Assembly: GCA_034766995.1 (NCBI GenBank)
Contig: CM068316.1
Span: 24,194,106-24,258,105, forward strand
Source: Acanthacorydalis orientalis
Taxonomy: Eukaryota > Arthropoda > Insecta > Megaloptera > Corydalidae
Direction: 5' to 3'
DNA: 64,000 nt
The notes beneath the pieces were generated by a model. That model made no database searches. It was given only the letters and a program-made list of their open reading frames with translations, and was not told the DNA's origin. Shown one piece after another: positions 12,701 to 26,323 of the stretch (within the stretch, counting starts at the first letter, position 1; each line of letters opens with the position of its first letter). A program made the position numbers and the translations under genes.

Positions 12701-13690
12701 TTAGTTTTTAATAAAATATTGACTTGGTAGTATTTTTATCCTTGAATTGAACAAACAATTTCTATTTTTAAAATAAAATAGAAAACAAAAAAAATCAACA
12801 TTATTTACTATTGAATCATATACATCTCATAAAATATAAAATTATTTATTTAATGTATAGGAAATTTTAACTAAATGCTTGCGTTTTAAATATATAACAA
12901 ACGAATATTCTCTATGCAACCATAAACAAATAATTTCACACGGAGAAGTTCCAAGTACACATCCATAAAACAAGAGAAGTTAAAATAAATGTTGTATTTT
13001 AAATTAAAAACATTCATAAAAATACATAAATTTGATTTTATATTCTTGATTTATTATATTTCGTACCGAAACGAAATATACATTAATAAATCAAATATTA
13101 AGTTACAAACTAAGTACTTAGTTTTTTTATTAATTTTAATTGCAAAACATGGATACAATATTTTATCTATTACATATTTTCAGTATCCTTACAAAATTTG
13201 TCATCCTTAGCAAATAACTGAAAACCGCAAAAATATAATTTCGGTATTCATTTGTTTGTTTGTTGAAATTTATAATTTAGAATAAAAAAATCGCGATTCT
13301 GCTAATATTATTTAGTTTAAATTATGGCCATATTCTATTTTTATACAGAATACCACCTTTTTTTAATCGATTATAGTCTTTTTTATTTAATTTTCACTTG
13401 TAATTTATTAACTCATCGCAAATTAATTCTACTAATTTTAATAACGTTGCAATAATTCATAATAGATAGACCTCTCCTCCCGCCAAGTTGATAACATTTT
13501 TGTAATACAAAGATCATTTTAGCACAACTTGTCTTAATTTACATTTATCTATTAACTTCCTATTTCTTTAATAATTTAAACAATCCTAATAAATATATAA
13601 ATTATAAAAAGAAGAATAAATCAAGTATACTAATGAATTTAATTCTATTAATGAATTTAATTCAATCCTATTTTGTCTTTCACAATTATT
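9720..13690. other. AT-rich non-coding DNA
   Basis: Apart from the small element at 10635-10804, no gene, RNA or repeat is supported. Frames at 10222-10515 and 12989-13210 have low-complexity Ile/Asn/Phe/Lys composition and no motif, and are treated as chance. Confidence 0.6.
10635..10804. mobile_element. Small inverted-repeat (MITE-like) element, 170 bp
   Basis: Imperfect inverted arms of roughly 40 bases face each other. The left arm ends in GCGCATCTAAAAGGCAAC, and the right arm, reverse-complemented, ends in ATGCATTTAGATGGCAAC. The outer parts share TAAATTATT and TTGATTGTT. The unpaired centre is about 70 bases with no coding capacity. The family is unknown. The arm symmetry is seen directly, and the mobile origin is inferred. 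Confidence 0.55.
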
Positions 13691-13695
13691 TTTAA

Positions 13696-14604
13696 CACTT
13701 TACAGACCGATAAAGCACTTATGCGTCATTTGTAAAACTATCGTTAAGAGCTGTTGACGCACTTTTGTGTCATTTGCGATTTTAATGTAGAAAATAATAT
13801 AAATAGTACAACATAAAAATATTATTTCCTCGCAATGAATTCCAATGCGTAATTTTTCTTGCCGCTCTAAGATCTAGAGAACATGTAGCTCACTGGATTA
13901 TATTCAGTTCACTTATACACTTTGTGGGCGATACAACAAAAATTATGTACGTAGTATTTCGTGTTTTTAAATTCTTTCCTATAAGCTTGTAATTCGCAGG
14001 TTTTTTAAATATTTTTTTTAAATATCCATTTATCATGGTAAACGAAACGGGGGAGTCTTTATTGTAAGAACAGAATACGGATACTTTAACTGATATTCTA
14101 TTATTTTTTATAAAAATATATGCATAAATATAAAAAAATATACATTCTGATTTATATAAAAAATATATGTAAATAATTTATCTGATATGCCGGAAAAAGG
14201 AAAACTCAAAAGAAAGATATAAATATTGCTATGTAAATAAAATAAGAAAAAACACAATGTATATGTGTAAACTTTTGTAAAATACCCCCTCCCCTACATG
14301 TAGGAATTTTTTTTGTATCTTACCATTTACAAAAAGAAAATACTAAATATTAATATATATTTACATAATATTTTTTTCTGATTATTTATTTAATTTTTTG
14401 TATACGCAAATGTTTCAAACCTGTATTTTTATAACTAGCCTTATTCTATTTTATTAATATTTACAGAATATATAAATTGATATTTATTGTCTTATTTTGA
14501 GTAGATATTTAAAAAATCATGAGTTTAGAGAAAAATCATTTATTGTCAATCATTGAAAATAATTTCCAGTCACTGGTGAAAGTTACTCGCTCACCTGTAT
14601 AGTG
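13696..14604. mobile_element. piggyBac-like non-autonomous element
   Basis: TTAA occurs immediately outside both ends (13692-13695 and 14605-14608), as expected for piggyBac integration. The ends are short inverted repeats: CACTTTACAG on the left and, reverse-complemented, CACTATACAG on the right. A subterminal tract rich in GCGTCA and ACGCAC motifs lies inside the left end. The 909-base interior has no transposase frame. TTAA is frequent in such AT-rich DNA, so the duplication alone is weak evidence. The paired ends carry the call. Confidence 0.45.
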
Positions 14605-14916
14605 TTAAGACTGCACATAAACTGTAATTCTATTCGAATAAAAGTTATATTATCTTAATAATACGTGAAAATATTCACAAATATTGCTCTTCTCTGGTAC
14701 TTACTAAACTTGTTTAAACTAAGCTCTTAATGTCAGAATATTACTTAAAATTTTATTAAAACTAAATTTACATAATATATCGTATAGTATGCACTGAAAA
14801 AAATAATAAAATATGGAAAAATAATTCAAATCCTTAATATACTCATTGTATGAACATTTTTTTTATGTAAATTAATGCTTTCTTATTAATTTCATTAATT
14901 CTTATTGAATCTTCAG

Positions 14917-14919
<3 letters not shown>

Positions 14920-14976
<57 letters not shown>

Positions 14977-14978
14977 TT
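14920..14978. repeat. (TA)n-(GT)n microsatellite
   Basis: A TA run passes into GTGTGTGTGT. Confidence 0.97.
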
Positions 14979-15455
14979 TTCAAAATGAATACTTATTCAT
15001 GAACATTTAGTTGGAAAAAACTATCATTAAATTTGATATAACATTCGAATTTGTTAGTTATTAAGGTCGCGTAAGAAAATAGAAAAATTTCGTAAAATTA
15101 AAACAAATTGACTTCTTTAAAGGTAACATTTTTATATGACATATTTTTTAGTAGAGCTTTTGAAAATTCCAGTACAACCAACACACTTTTATATGAAAAA
15201 GTTTAACACTTCATATCACTAGTCATTTAAAAACTGAACATATTCTTTATATTAACGATAAAAAGCTTATACTTGGGTGAAACATTATTTTATTTGAAAG
15301 ATAATATTTCTAACCTTATTAAGGAAATGAAAGCAGTTATTTCAATTTTGTCATCGGTCTTAAATGTTATTTTTTAACCTTTAATCGAATACAATATGTC
15401 AATAAATTGAAACAAAATACATTAAGGGCACTTACAAAGTTAATATACCTACACG
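14979..15455. other. AT-rich non-coding DNA
   Basis: Nothing recognisable was found. Confidence 0.6.
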
Positions 15456-15456
15456 T

Positions 15457-15563
15457 ATCTATCTATCTATCTACTTGTCTGTCTATCAATATCTATCTAG
15501 TTGTCTATATATCTATATATATATATATATATATATGAGTGTGTGTGTATGAGTGTGTGCATG

Positions 15564-15627
<64 letters not shown>
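15457..15627. repeat. Compound (TCTA)n/(TA)n/(GT)n/(TA)n microsatellite
   Basis: TCTA and TCTG tetranucleotides, then TA, then GTGTGTGTATGAGTGTGTG, then a TA run of about 30 units. Confidence 0.97.
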
Positions 15628-15628
<1 letters not shown>

Positions 15629-16290
15629 CTTCTAGGTTTAACGATTTTTCTGTATCATTGAATTGAATATAATTATCCACTGTAAACACATAATAAAATC
15701 GTAAATAAATAATGATATTCCTGCCATAAGAAACAATTTGAATATCCACTTGTAAAAATAAAATTTTTTTTCTTTTAGAGCTGATATATCCAGAAGACCA
15801 AAAAATAAATGATATAAAAACGAGGTTCAGAATAACATAAATGAAACTTCGAGACTGTAGTGTATAATTTAAATGATGGATATAAAACTAATTTTATAAT
15901 ATTAGAATTCAAGGAATTATAATATAAAAAACAACAATAATAAAAAGTTACAATGTTTGAAGTAAACCATTGTAAAACTTTTCACTATAAAAACCTTATA
16001 CCAAAATTAAAAGTAAAATATTCTTCTAGGCAAAAGATTACTGACGATGTGAGAAGAGTAAGTGCGAAATAATAAATATACCCTATGATTTGTAACGTAC
16101 GAGACCCAATTTATTCTCAATCGCTAACGTAAATTTTAGAATTCATCAAAATAATTCAGTTTCTCTTAGACACACAACAAAAACAGAATTGTATGTCTAG
16201 AAGTTTTAAAACTGTATAGATAAAAGAAAATGCGTAACCGTTATATATTATTAATACCGAAATATTATTAGGCAAAAAAACAAGATTTTA

Positions 16291-17704
16291 TTCGGTTGAA
16301 ACAAAAGTTCCTAACGTTTTAAAGTGAAATTTCAAATCAGTGTTTACTTATTTGTAAACATATTTATTCTAATACATATGTGCCATTTAGATCCACTACC
16401 TTTCGCCATCTTTCACGTAATTACATAATTCCATCCTTCCAGAACTTGGGATCCTTTTGGGGGATAAATTGATCCACGTGGTGTCTGCAGGTTTACAGAT
16501 AAGTGAAGTTTTTTCCATTAAGAAAATTCTGTAGTAACAGGAATAAATGGTAATCTAAAGGTGCAAGATTAGTTGAATATGGTGGGTGAAGTAGGACATC
16601 ACAGCCAAACTGCACCAATTTCTGCTGGATCTTCAAAGAGGCAAGAGGTGTAGAGTGTCTTGGTGAGAAAAGATACCCTTGTGATTGGCCATATATGAAC
16701 GCTTTTGATCTATTTCCGTCTTTAATTGGTCCACTTGAGCAATTACTTCTCCGAATTTATAGTCTGATTAAATGGAAGAAACTCGTAGTACACACCACTC
16801 TTCCAATCCCACCACATACACAACACTTCTTCTGTCTCACCAGATACACAACTTTTCATCTACCGCGATTAATCATCTCAGAAATAAGTCGTTTTGTTTT
16901 TTTTTTTAAGGAGCGAACCACTGATGAAAATTCATTCCACTAAATTTCTTTCAGTTAAATTATGAGGCATCCAAACATCGTACCAATTCACATATCTAAG
17001 AGACTTCAAATGCCTCACAATACTCATGAAACACCTACAGTATCTCTGCGATGTACTGTGTCGCGTAACGTTGATTATTTACAATAAGTGTTTCAATTTG
17101 GTTATTACCAACAACTACAGGCCTGTCGAATGCTATCGATCCTCTAGGTCGAATTTTCTATCTCTGAACAGAGTGAACCACTTTCAAACAGTATTGCTAG
17201 CTACGGCATCTTCTCCATAAACGGCGGATATCTTTTTTGCTGTCTCTGAAGCGCCTTTTCTTCTCCGGAAATAAAACGGTATCAAATGATAAAAATGCAC
17301 TTTTTATTTCTCCATTCTCAATTTTAAATTTAATAGACTTACAATTCACAAAATTGCACAGAAATAGCAGAGAAAGAAACGTTGAAATGTTTAAAATACA
17401 TATGAAGTCTTGTCATATAACCTTTCGCCGGTTTTTTGAAACTTTTTTCCGGCATCCAATCCTCAGACCCACCAAGAATCTCAGTACCCAACACCGTCCT
17501 CCACTATTCCCGGGTTAAAAGCTGCGGCTAAGACACCGGATTCACCTCCCACCCATCATGTGTACAACGCATTGATGTAAACATATTCATATCAATAAAA
17601 TCATTTTTCTTTCTTTCTTTTTTTTTGTCATATAATCGAACTGCGCGTGAAACTGCAATTAATGATATCTATTGGAAAACGCTAAGAACTTTGTTCCAGC
17701 TCAA
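16291..17704 (-). mobile_element. Mariner-type element, about 1.41 kb, both ends present, transposase decayed
   Basis: The inverted ends are GGTTGAAACAAAAGTTCC on the left and, reverse-complemented, GCTGGAACAAAGTTCTTAGC on the right, each next to a TA. The minus strand carries a broken mariner transposase. Near 16560-16620 is the third catalytic region with the motif YSTNLAPLDYHLFLL. It is followed by LQNFLNGKNFTYL and, at about 16400-16450, the typical C-terminus LEGWNYVI ... SKWHICI. The order and orientation match a full-length element. Positions 17400-17560 are GC-richer than the rest and do not read as transposase, so they may be a nested insertion. The end repeats differ from those of the TTAGGTTGGT group, making this a separate family. 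Confidence 0.72.
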
Positions 17705-18580
17705 TAATTCTGTATTTCATAATAGAGCTTATTTTTAGATTATAAAAAATAAATACACTTAAACTATTTGTATACCTGTGTACACAGAAATTCACTAAAA
17801 CTTAAAAACTTGTTTTTAGGTCTATAAGATATCAGACAATTGAATAATAAAATCCTAACGTAACTTTATTACGACATTTTGACGGTTCCTTTTGAATATT
17901 TATACTCATCACATACGTGATAAAACTTTTCTTTTCATAATGTATGAACACACCAAAATTCCGATATTAATAAAACCTCACAAGAAATCATTTAGAGCCT
18001 TTTAAATAATTCTAAAGTTCTACATAGTATTTGAAAAAATAATGTATTTGTAGACTAAAATGAAAATATAATATAAAACATATAAACTATTTTTCATTTT
18101 TTTTTCAATATTATAAATCGTAGAAATCAAGTGATTTCTACGATTTTTTTTAAAAAAACGACTAATTATAATTTGAATAATGGTTTGCAGCTGCTCATTC
18201 TATCAAAATATTAATTAATAATGATTATATACTTTTAATAAATGTGTATATTTACTTAATATATTATTTCTTACGCAATTGTATATTTACATGAAAACCA
18301 TTTCGATAAATCATTCTGTATAAAAATTGTATAAGTGAAACATTACACCAGCTTTTTAACTTTCTTATATAAGTATAATACTGATCGATCATAAAGTCAA
18401 ACAGAACGACTTTATAAAACATTATATGACCTAACAAGTATTGTGAAGTTCTTGTTTTTTTATTAAATTTAAGTTCGTTTTTAGAACAGTTAAAAGGCAT
18501 CAAATAATAAAGTTTTTTATAGAAATTAGTGTAAATAATATAAATAAAAATCATAATTAATTTCTAATTCTTTTAATATT
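17705..18580. other. AT-rich non-coding DNA with one perfect palindrome
   Basis: The only structure is the hairpin at 18115-18146. The 96-codon minus-strand frame at 18264-18554 has no recognisable domain. Confidence 0.6.
18115..18146. repeat. Perfect palindrome, 15-bp arms, 2-base spacer
   Basis: AAATCGTAGAAATCA, AG, TGATTTCTACGATTT. A run of T follows, but there is no gene upstream for it to terminate. Confidence 0.95.
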
Positions 18581-18582
18581 TT

Positions 18583-18590
18583 TATTATAT

Positions 18591-18621
<31 letters not shown>

Positions 18622-18622
18622 C

Positions 18623-18671
<49 letters not shown>
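18583..18671. repeat. (TA)n microsatellite at the 5' border of a retrotransposon
   Basis: A TA run, then TACATA hexanucleotides, then another TA run. The retrotransposon relic starts at its right edge. Confidence 0.97.
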
Positions 18672-18674
<3 letters not shown>

Positions 18675-20340
18675 CGAAATAAAACTGATTTTATTCTATT
18701 CAATAAAAAATTAATACTGGATGATTATGCCATACTTAATAAATTTAATACCAGAAGTGATTACCGATTGGTAAAATGTAGGGTACGTGTCAATTCAAAA
18801 TATTAAAGAAGGATACTATAGCAATGAGCTGATCAGAAAAACTATCAAGGTAACATAGTTTGATGATTTGAAAAACAAGTCATGGCTTTAAAATTAGAGG
18901 ATAGCATCAAGACATTCAACAGAACTGAAATCATTGAAACTGTACAAAAACTTTACACTCAGTTATATAAACACACTTATAACGAAACCAACAAAGACGA
19001 AATATACAAAAGAAGATGTACAGCTTGCATTATAGAAGAAATAACATACAAAATTATGAGTATGAAAAATAGAAGAACAGTAAGAAACGATGGAATAGTA
19101 GCAAAAAATTTCAAAATAATAGTTGAGAATAAAGAAAAAGTTCATTCCAGGATGCTTATATCAGATATTCAAAAAAGGACTATATGAAGTCTGATGAAGG
19201 ACTGTATGAAGCTACTATAATTCACTTACATAAGAAAGGAGATAAAGAAATGTTGAAAAATTATCGGCCGATTAGTTTACTTCTGATAATATATAAAATA
19301 TTCACAAACATTATTTCGAAAAGACTGCGAGCAGAGCTTGAATTTAGCAGCAGGCTTCAAAAGCGGTTTAGTACTTTAAATCATATTAAAATAGAGATAG
19401 AAGTAATAATCTGAAGATCAAACACAAATGTGTACTGAATTTATAAATCATGGAAAAACATACGACTCAATCTCAACATGATCTGTGATATCTACAGAGA
19501 AAAATCAAGGCTTAGAAGACACTTACATTGAATTTTTAAGTAATATTTATAAAAAAAAAACAATCGTGTCTGTTAAGCTATATGAAGAAATCAAAAAAAT
19601 TGGAATAGAGTAAGGATATGGGCATGCAATTTCTCCAAAACTGTTTACAGCAGCCTTATAAAAATTAATCAAACGCTGTCACCTCCACTTTGCTAATGAT
19701 ATAGTTATTTTTTGGAAATACTCATGAAAAATTATAAAAGAGAATTGAATAATTAAACATTGTCAGTCAAAAAATAGGACTCAATATGAATTACAACAAA
19801 ATAAAAATGATGTTTAATGCATTTGTTCGACAAAAAAAATAGATGTAAGAGGAACAGAAAAAGTCACGAAGTATATTTTTTTAGCCCATCTTATTAAAAT
19901 GGGTGGATCATTCATTGACGAAATTAACAGAAAAATAAAATTTGAACAGAGTTCATTTGAACGAAATGCTTCGATATTTAAATCATATATCTCGCTCTGT
20001 TTGAAGAGGATACTATTCGACCAGTGTATTCTACCTGTACTCACCAATGAAAGTGAAAAAATATTCATAATACCAAACCAATGCAATGACTAAAAACAGT
20101 GTTGAGAAGTATGGAAAGAATTATGTTGAGAACAACAAAAAAAAAAGATAAGAATAGAATGAATAGAAAACAAACTGGAATTACAAACATAATTAGAAGA
20201 ATGAAGAGTTTGAAATAGAAATGGGCGAAGTATATTGCAAGAAGAGAAAATATTTGATGGACAAGAGAAATTATTGATTGGGAATCAATAAATGTGCCAA
20301 TAATTATGAGACAGTGGATAAAGTAAAAAAATTGAAAAAA
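18672..20340 (+). pseudogene. Old 5'-truncated RTE-like non-LTR retrotransposon (endonuclease end and reverse transcriptase)
   Basis: The plus strand reads as a decayed retrotransposon polyprotein. At 18680-18790 the end of an APE-type endonuclease is visible (TDFILFNKKLI, then SDYRLVKCRVRVN, matching the usual GSDHRLVR). A linker follows at 18882-19187. Reverse transcriptase motifs come next: HLHKKGDKEMLKNYRPISLL at about 19215-19275, a catalytic box altered to HFANDIVIF (normally FADD) near 19695, and a C-terminal part at 19860-20090 (VTKYIFLAHLI, FERNASIFKS, FDQCILPVLT). It is related to the fresher copy at 42.9-43.8 kb, which reads VTKYVYLGQLI, FGRNASIFKS and FDQCILPVLT. Multiple frameshifts and stops make it inactive. 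The RTE clade is an inference; the reverse transcriptase identity is firm. Confidence 0.85.
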
Positions 20341-20860
20341 ATGAAAAAAAATAATTGATGATTTATTTTATATTACAGTTATTTATATTTTAATAATCTA
20401 GAAGAACTTAAAAATAATAAAAAAATGTACTGTTTAATGACTCTGAAAAGCTGGTCAGTGAACATAATTCTGTTTTTGTTTATTTTGACAGTAGACTAAG
20501 TCACTTACTTGTCGTTATACTTTTTTTCTGGAAAAATGTATGTACGTATCTGATTTTTTATAAAACTATATTTATTTTCAATGTAAATAACTTTTAAGTT
20601 AAGTCAACTTATTTGCTTAAAGCTCTCAAACGAACAATTATATTTCTATTGGAAAACAAAATGTCTAGAGAAATAAATAACAAAGAGAATTAAAAATATT
20701 AAGGGAGAATCTCTTTACTAATTAAAAATACAATGGATCAGATTTCTAAAAGATTCCCCTTATCAAATGTTTTATAAAACATCTTTAGATAATACTGAAA
20801 AATTTCAGGTTTAAGGTCTTTCACTCAAAAAAAGAAAACAGACAATATACGAAAAATTCA
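20341..20860. other. AT-rich non-coding DNA
   Basis: Nothing recognisable was found. Confidence 0.55.
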
Positions 20861-20867
20861 ATTATTT

Positions 20868-21035
20868 CCATTTTATGAGTGTATCCTACCATTCACAAAG
20901 GAAAAACATGAGGATATAATGGATCTGTTACCGTACATTTCACCAATTTTCCATGAATATTTTTGTACTCTTAAAATATCACAAAAAGAAATACCGTTAT
21001 TGAAGAAGAACAAGAAATCTCTAGTATTATTCTAA
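20868..21035 (+). pseudogene. Fragment of a transposon-like protein C-terminus
   Basis: An open stretch of 55 codons ending in TAA reads in part FYECILPFTKEKHEDIMDLL, followed by PYISPIFHEYFCTLKIS and a lysine-rich end. The pattern of a short acidic/basic helix, a DLLPYI-like helix and an H-x-(Y/F)F box resembles the C-terminal end of an arthropod transposon protein seen in many copies in insect genomes, but I cannot name the family with confidence. Upstream the frame breaks down within 60 bases. It could also be chance, although its codon composition is less AT-biased than its neighbours. Confidence 0.35.
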
Positions 21036-21527
21036 ATTAAGTTAACATGATTATAATTACAAAATCTAAGTGAATACTATTGTTAATAACTTCCTTTTTT
21101 GAATAAAAATTAAATATTTTTTGTTATGTCATTTTTAAAGCGTTTGAATAATATTGAAATAAGTTTAAGTAATATGAAGTATCAAAAAACACACATTTTT
21201 TCATGTACTCGAAAAAATTTATAATAACATAAAAAGTTTACATTATAACTTGGAAAATAATGTTATATAATAGATCAATATTATTTATTGTACACAAAAG
21301 CAAAGTTCTAAATATCTCAATATGAAAAATATATAATTTAGTCCACTGTGATAATTACCGGCATAAATTTAAAAAGTCCCTGAAGTAAACTAATGAACAG
21401 GTAGGATAAGGACATAAGAAAATTTATTGGAAATTTATAGAAAAGGGAAGAAATGAATCATTTGAAATGAAAAATTTTGGAATAGGTACTCATTCAGTAG
21501 TGGATCAAAAAAGACTGATGTCGATCA

Positions 21528-21548
21528 TATATATATATATATATATTT

Positions 21549-21606
<58 letters not shown>

Positions 21607-21625
21607 AAATATATAAAAAAATATA
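21528..21625. repeat. (TA)n microsatellite inside an inverted repeat
   Basis: The TA run is bracketed by ATATATTTCTTTATATA and its reverse complement TATATAAAGAAATATAT, so the whole tract can fold into one hairpin. Confidence 0.95.
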
Positions 21626-22310
21626 TGAAATAATAATATTCCATGAAATAAATTAAATAATATATGAGCAATAATAATAAACCTTAAACAAATTGAAAAA
21701 GTAAGTGTTTACTTTAGTGCCGAATATATAACTCCAGTATACCTTGAAGTACTAGACCAATTTGATCAAAGCACTTGAATAATAGTTTTCGAAAGTTTAT
21801 CAGTTATATAAACTATACTAATTATATTATTGTATAATATTGTATGAAGTATCTGTCCAATGGATGACGTATCAGATGAATTATGAATATGTTATGAATT
21901 TGGTTTAACATATATTAGAAACTTCTAATAAATAAGTACAAGTATAGAATAATACAATTAAAGGTCTTAATTATTCCCCTTCATTCAAGAGTTGATTATA
22001 TTTACTAAACTTTTGCAAATAAATAAAAGTTAAGTATAAAATCATTTAATATTTTAATATTTAAACATTTATTTTAGTCGTACACAAAATAAAGAAATAT
22101 TAAGTAAAATTTTATATCAGATTTTTACTAATTAATTGAACTTAAATATTCTTTAGATTAAGATCTGAATCCAGAATATCTAATATATCGTCTGCGTTTT
22201 AGTAAAAAATAATTATTATTGTATCTATCGTAAATTAAAATAAAAAGATAAAAGTCTGTTGTTATTTCCAATTTAAAATTTAGAAGCATTCACTTTAATA
22301 CATTTGAAAA
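21626..22310. other. AT-rich non-coding DNA
   Basis: Nothing recognisable was found. Confidence 0.6.
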
Positions 22311-22317
22311 TAGTTCT

Positions 22318-22390
22318 AAACAAGGGAGCTTCACCCCCTGCTCGTTGTACTCAGCTACCTCCGGGCTCGCTGAGATCGCCCACTTGTCAA
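22318..22390. repeat. GC-rich dispersed repeat, fragment
   Basis: The block GGGAGCTTCACCCCCTGCTC followed by CTCGCTGAGATCGCCCAC resembles the GC-rich heads of the repeats at about 29.8, 30.28 and 41.87 kb, all built around GCTCGCT, CTCC and CCCC words. No coding content. Confidence 0.5.
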
Positions 22391-22501
22391 TTATAAGCAT
22401 GTATATGTAACGGAATGAAACAATAACCATATTTGGGTATCACAAAATCCACATCTCAAATAAATAAGTCGACGTTATGGACTTATATATATATATATAT
22501 A

Positions 22502-23419
22502 CGAGGTCAGACAATTAAGTAATGCGACAAAATTCGAAAATCGATTATATTTAAAAATTAAGATACATCGCTGCGATCCCCTTCAAAGTAGTCCCCTCCC
22601 GCATCTATACACTTATTCCAGCGAGTTTTCCAGTTTTCGTAACAATTCTGGAACACTTCTTGTGGGACCTCTGCGAGTACCCTCGTCACAGATTCTTGGA
22701 TATCTTCAACGGAGTCAAAATGTCGACCTTTGACGAATTTTTTCATATGGGGGAATAGGAAAAAGTCGCAGGGTGACATGACCGGTGAATAGGGCGGTTG
22801 TGGTAACGTTGCGATGCCTTTAGATGCCAAAAACTGAGAGACACTGAACGCACTGTGACGGGGAGCATTGTCGTGATGCAGAATCCAAGTCTTCGCGATC
22901 TCTGGACGCACTCTGAGCACCCTTTTTCGTAATTTTTCGAGCACATTGCGATAGAATACTTGATTTACGGTTTGTCCAGGTGGTACGAACTCTTTGTGAA
23001 CCACCCCTTTGCTGTCGAAGAAGCAAATCAACATGGTTTTCACTTTAAAATCGCCTTTTTCAAAATGGCCTTTTTTAAAATCGGCATGCCACCGAAGCAC
23101 CTGACCACGACTCAGGGAATCACTACCATACATTTTAAGCACTTTTTCATAAGTTTCTGTCGCGGTTTCGTCGAGTTTTGCACAAAATTTTATCGCGCAC
23201 CGTTGTTCTAAATTTCTCTGTTCCATTTTCGTGACATGCACTACTCGCGCGTTGTTACAAAACACTAAACAGCTGGCGAAGAAATGATCGTACGAGGGTG
23301 GTCAAGGTCTCAATCGAGAGAGTAGGGATCTGCTATTACGGTGGCGGAGTTACAGGTTCGCAGTGTTACCACAGGCCGAGAAAAAAAAATCGGTCGCATT
23401 ACTTAATTGTCTGACCTCG
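22502..23419. mobile_element. Internally deleted mariner-family element with perfect 27-bp terminal repeats
   Basis: Perfect inverted repeats of 27 bases, beginning CGAGGTCAGACAATTAAGTA, lie at 22502-22528 and 23393-23419. They are flanked by TA target duplications at 22500-22501 and 23420-23421. At 918 bases it is shorter than the roughly 1.3 kb of autonomous mariners, because the middle of the transposase gene is missing. (TA)n lies directly outside both ends. Intact ends and an open frame make this one of the youngest-looking elements in the window. It should be mobilisable only if a full-length relative supplies transposase. Confidence 0.95.
22558..23265 (-). CDS. Mariner transposase with internal deletion, lacking the first catalytic aspartate
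   Basis: The open frame has 235 codons from the first ATG. The more likely start is Met14 (at 23226; MEQRNLEQRC...), because that is where mariner homology begins, with an N-terminal helix-turn-helix domain at residues 14-70 ending in RGQVLRWHADFKKG. At about residues 70-75 the frame jumps directly to KVKTMLICFFDSKGVVHKEF, which normally follows the first catalytic region. About 120 residues, including the GDE motif, are therefore absent. The second catalytic residue is D132 (WILHHDNAPRHS) and the third is D167 (SPCDFF), with 34 residues between them, the DD34D mariner spacing. PYSPVMSP departs from the usual PYSPDLSP. The deletion keeps the frame. The protein could bind the terminal repeats but should not cut DNA. 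Confidence 0.93.
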   Translation of the reverse strand: MFCNNARVVHVTKMEQRNLEQRCAIKFCAKLDETATETYEKVLKMYGSDSLSRGQVLRWHADFKKGHFEKGDFKVKTMLICFFDSKGVVHKEFVPPGQTVNQVFYRNVLEKLRKRVLRVRPEIAKTWILHHDNAPRHSAFSVSQFLASKGIATLPQPPYSPVMSPCDFFLFPHMKKFVKGRHFDSVEDIQESVTRVLAEVPQEVFQNCYENWKTRWNKCIDAGGDYFEGDRSDVS

Positions 23420-23420
23420 T

Positions 23421-24950
<1,530 letters not shown>

Positions 24951-24976
24951 TATATATATATGTATATGTATATATA

Positions 24977-26150
24977 TTAGGTAAACCCATAAAACGTTAA
25001 TTATTTTTTTGCGGTACTTTTATGTCATTTTTACTTAAACTGTGGCAGTGTAAAAACATGTTTTATTATTGTTTTTTGTAATGCGGATAGTAAAGTCGTT
25101 CTGTTATTAGTAATATTATAATTTTAGTTACTCGTAAAAAAATGGCACAGCTTGTAATTTCCGAAGAAAGCATATGCCATTGCATACTGTTACATTTTCG
25201 TTCAAGAAGTGAATGCAACATCAACAAAAATTTCGATATTTACAGAAATTTATTGAAGATTAATACGTGCCGACGTTGGCTTAGAAAATTTACTATAGAT
25301 AATTTTAATTTTTCTAACAGACTTCGAAATGAATAATCCGTCGAGTTTGATAATGACACCTTAAAATCGTTGGTGCAATCCGACAAAATTAAGCATACAG
25401 GAATTATAATGTATAGTTAGTTTCCTAGGTCAAATATATGAAGACACATAAAATTAGCAACGTTAATAAATAAAAAAAATATATGTTTCACGCCAAATAT
25501 TGAATGCGGAAAACGATTAGCGCGAACAGTTGTATTTTTTTGGTAATAAGATCACATATTGATTTTTCAGCTGAATTGTTACTAAATCTGAAAGATCTAT
25601 CCTTAATTCAAACTTCAAACGGACTAAATAGTGACTTTCTGCGAAGAAAAAACTGAAACGAACTTCTAAATTAAGAATGTCTATGCAAAAGGTTCTGTTG
25701 TATATTTGGTATAATTTCCCTGGCATCATTCATTGTGAGATGTTAAAACCTAGATAAACCATTGTTACTGAATCATACATCATTACAACTACATGAAGAA
25801 TTGTTGCAAAAGACACTTATTTTAATTGCTAAGGAAAGCGTCATTCTTCAATACTGTAATGCCAGATCATATACAGTAAGGAGAGCACAAGAAAAAATTA
25901 GACAGCTGGAATGAGAAGTTTCACCAAACTTGTCATACTCTCCAGATATTGTTCTGTGATTATTATTTTTTCCGTTAATTAAAGCATTTCTTAGTAAATA
26001 AAAATTTTAAATCCTTAGTTGATGTTCAAAATCACTTATTTTAAATCCCGGAAAAAAGATTTATTCGTGAAAGGAAATAAAAACTTACAAAAAAAATAGC
26101 AAATATTTTTGTAACTGATAGCAATTATATAACTGATTAATAAATAAAAA
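24977..26150 (+). pseudogene. Decayed mariner element (plus strand)
   Basis: The left end starts after a TA with TTAGGTAAACCCATAAAACG. A 64-codon frame at 25142-25336 is a recognisable mariner N-terminus: residues 6-20 (ISEESICHCILLHF) correspond to the IRHxLLFEF helix, and CRRWLRKFTIDNFN corresponds to CRKWFQKFRSGDF. It continues as SVEFDNDTLKSLVQSD after one stop. Further on, broken pieces match the region before the second catalytic site (FPGIIHCEMLKP, about 25720-25750), the second site (NARSYTVRRAQEKIRQLE, about 25860-25910), and the third site (SPNLSYSPDI, about 25918-25950). Terminal homology is lost near 26100, just before a (TA)n array. It is an old, inactive copy, different from the TTAGGTTGGT group. 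Confidence 0.78.
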
Positions 26151-26174
26151 CTTTCTGTAAATTTAAAATTGTTT

Positions 26175-26195
26175 TATATATATATATATATATAC

Positions 26196-26236
<41 letters not shown>

Positions 26237-26292
26237 TATATATATATATATATATATATACATATTATATATATATATATATATATACATAT

Positions 26293-26323
<31 letters not shown>

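Noticed and set aside
18115..18146. Rho-independent terminator (hairpin followed by T-run)
   Set aside because: No bacterial gene lies upstream and the sequence is eukaryotic; it is a palindrome of other origin.
22960..23211. 83-codon plus-strand frame and the 67-68-codon minus frames inside the mariner
   Set aside because: Shadows of the 235-codon transposase frame.
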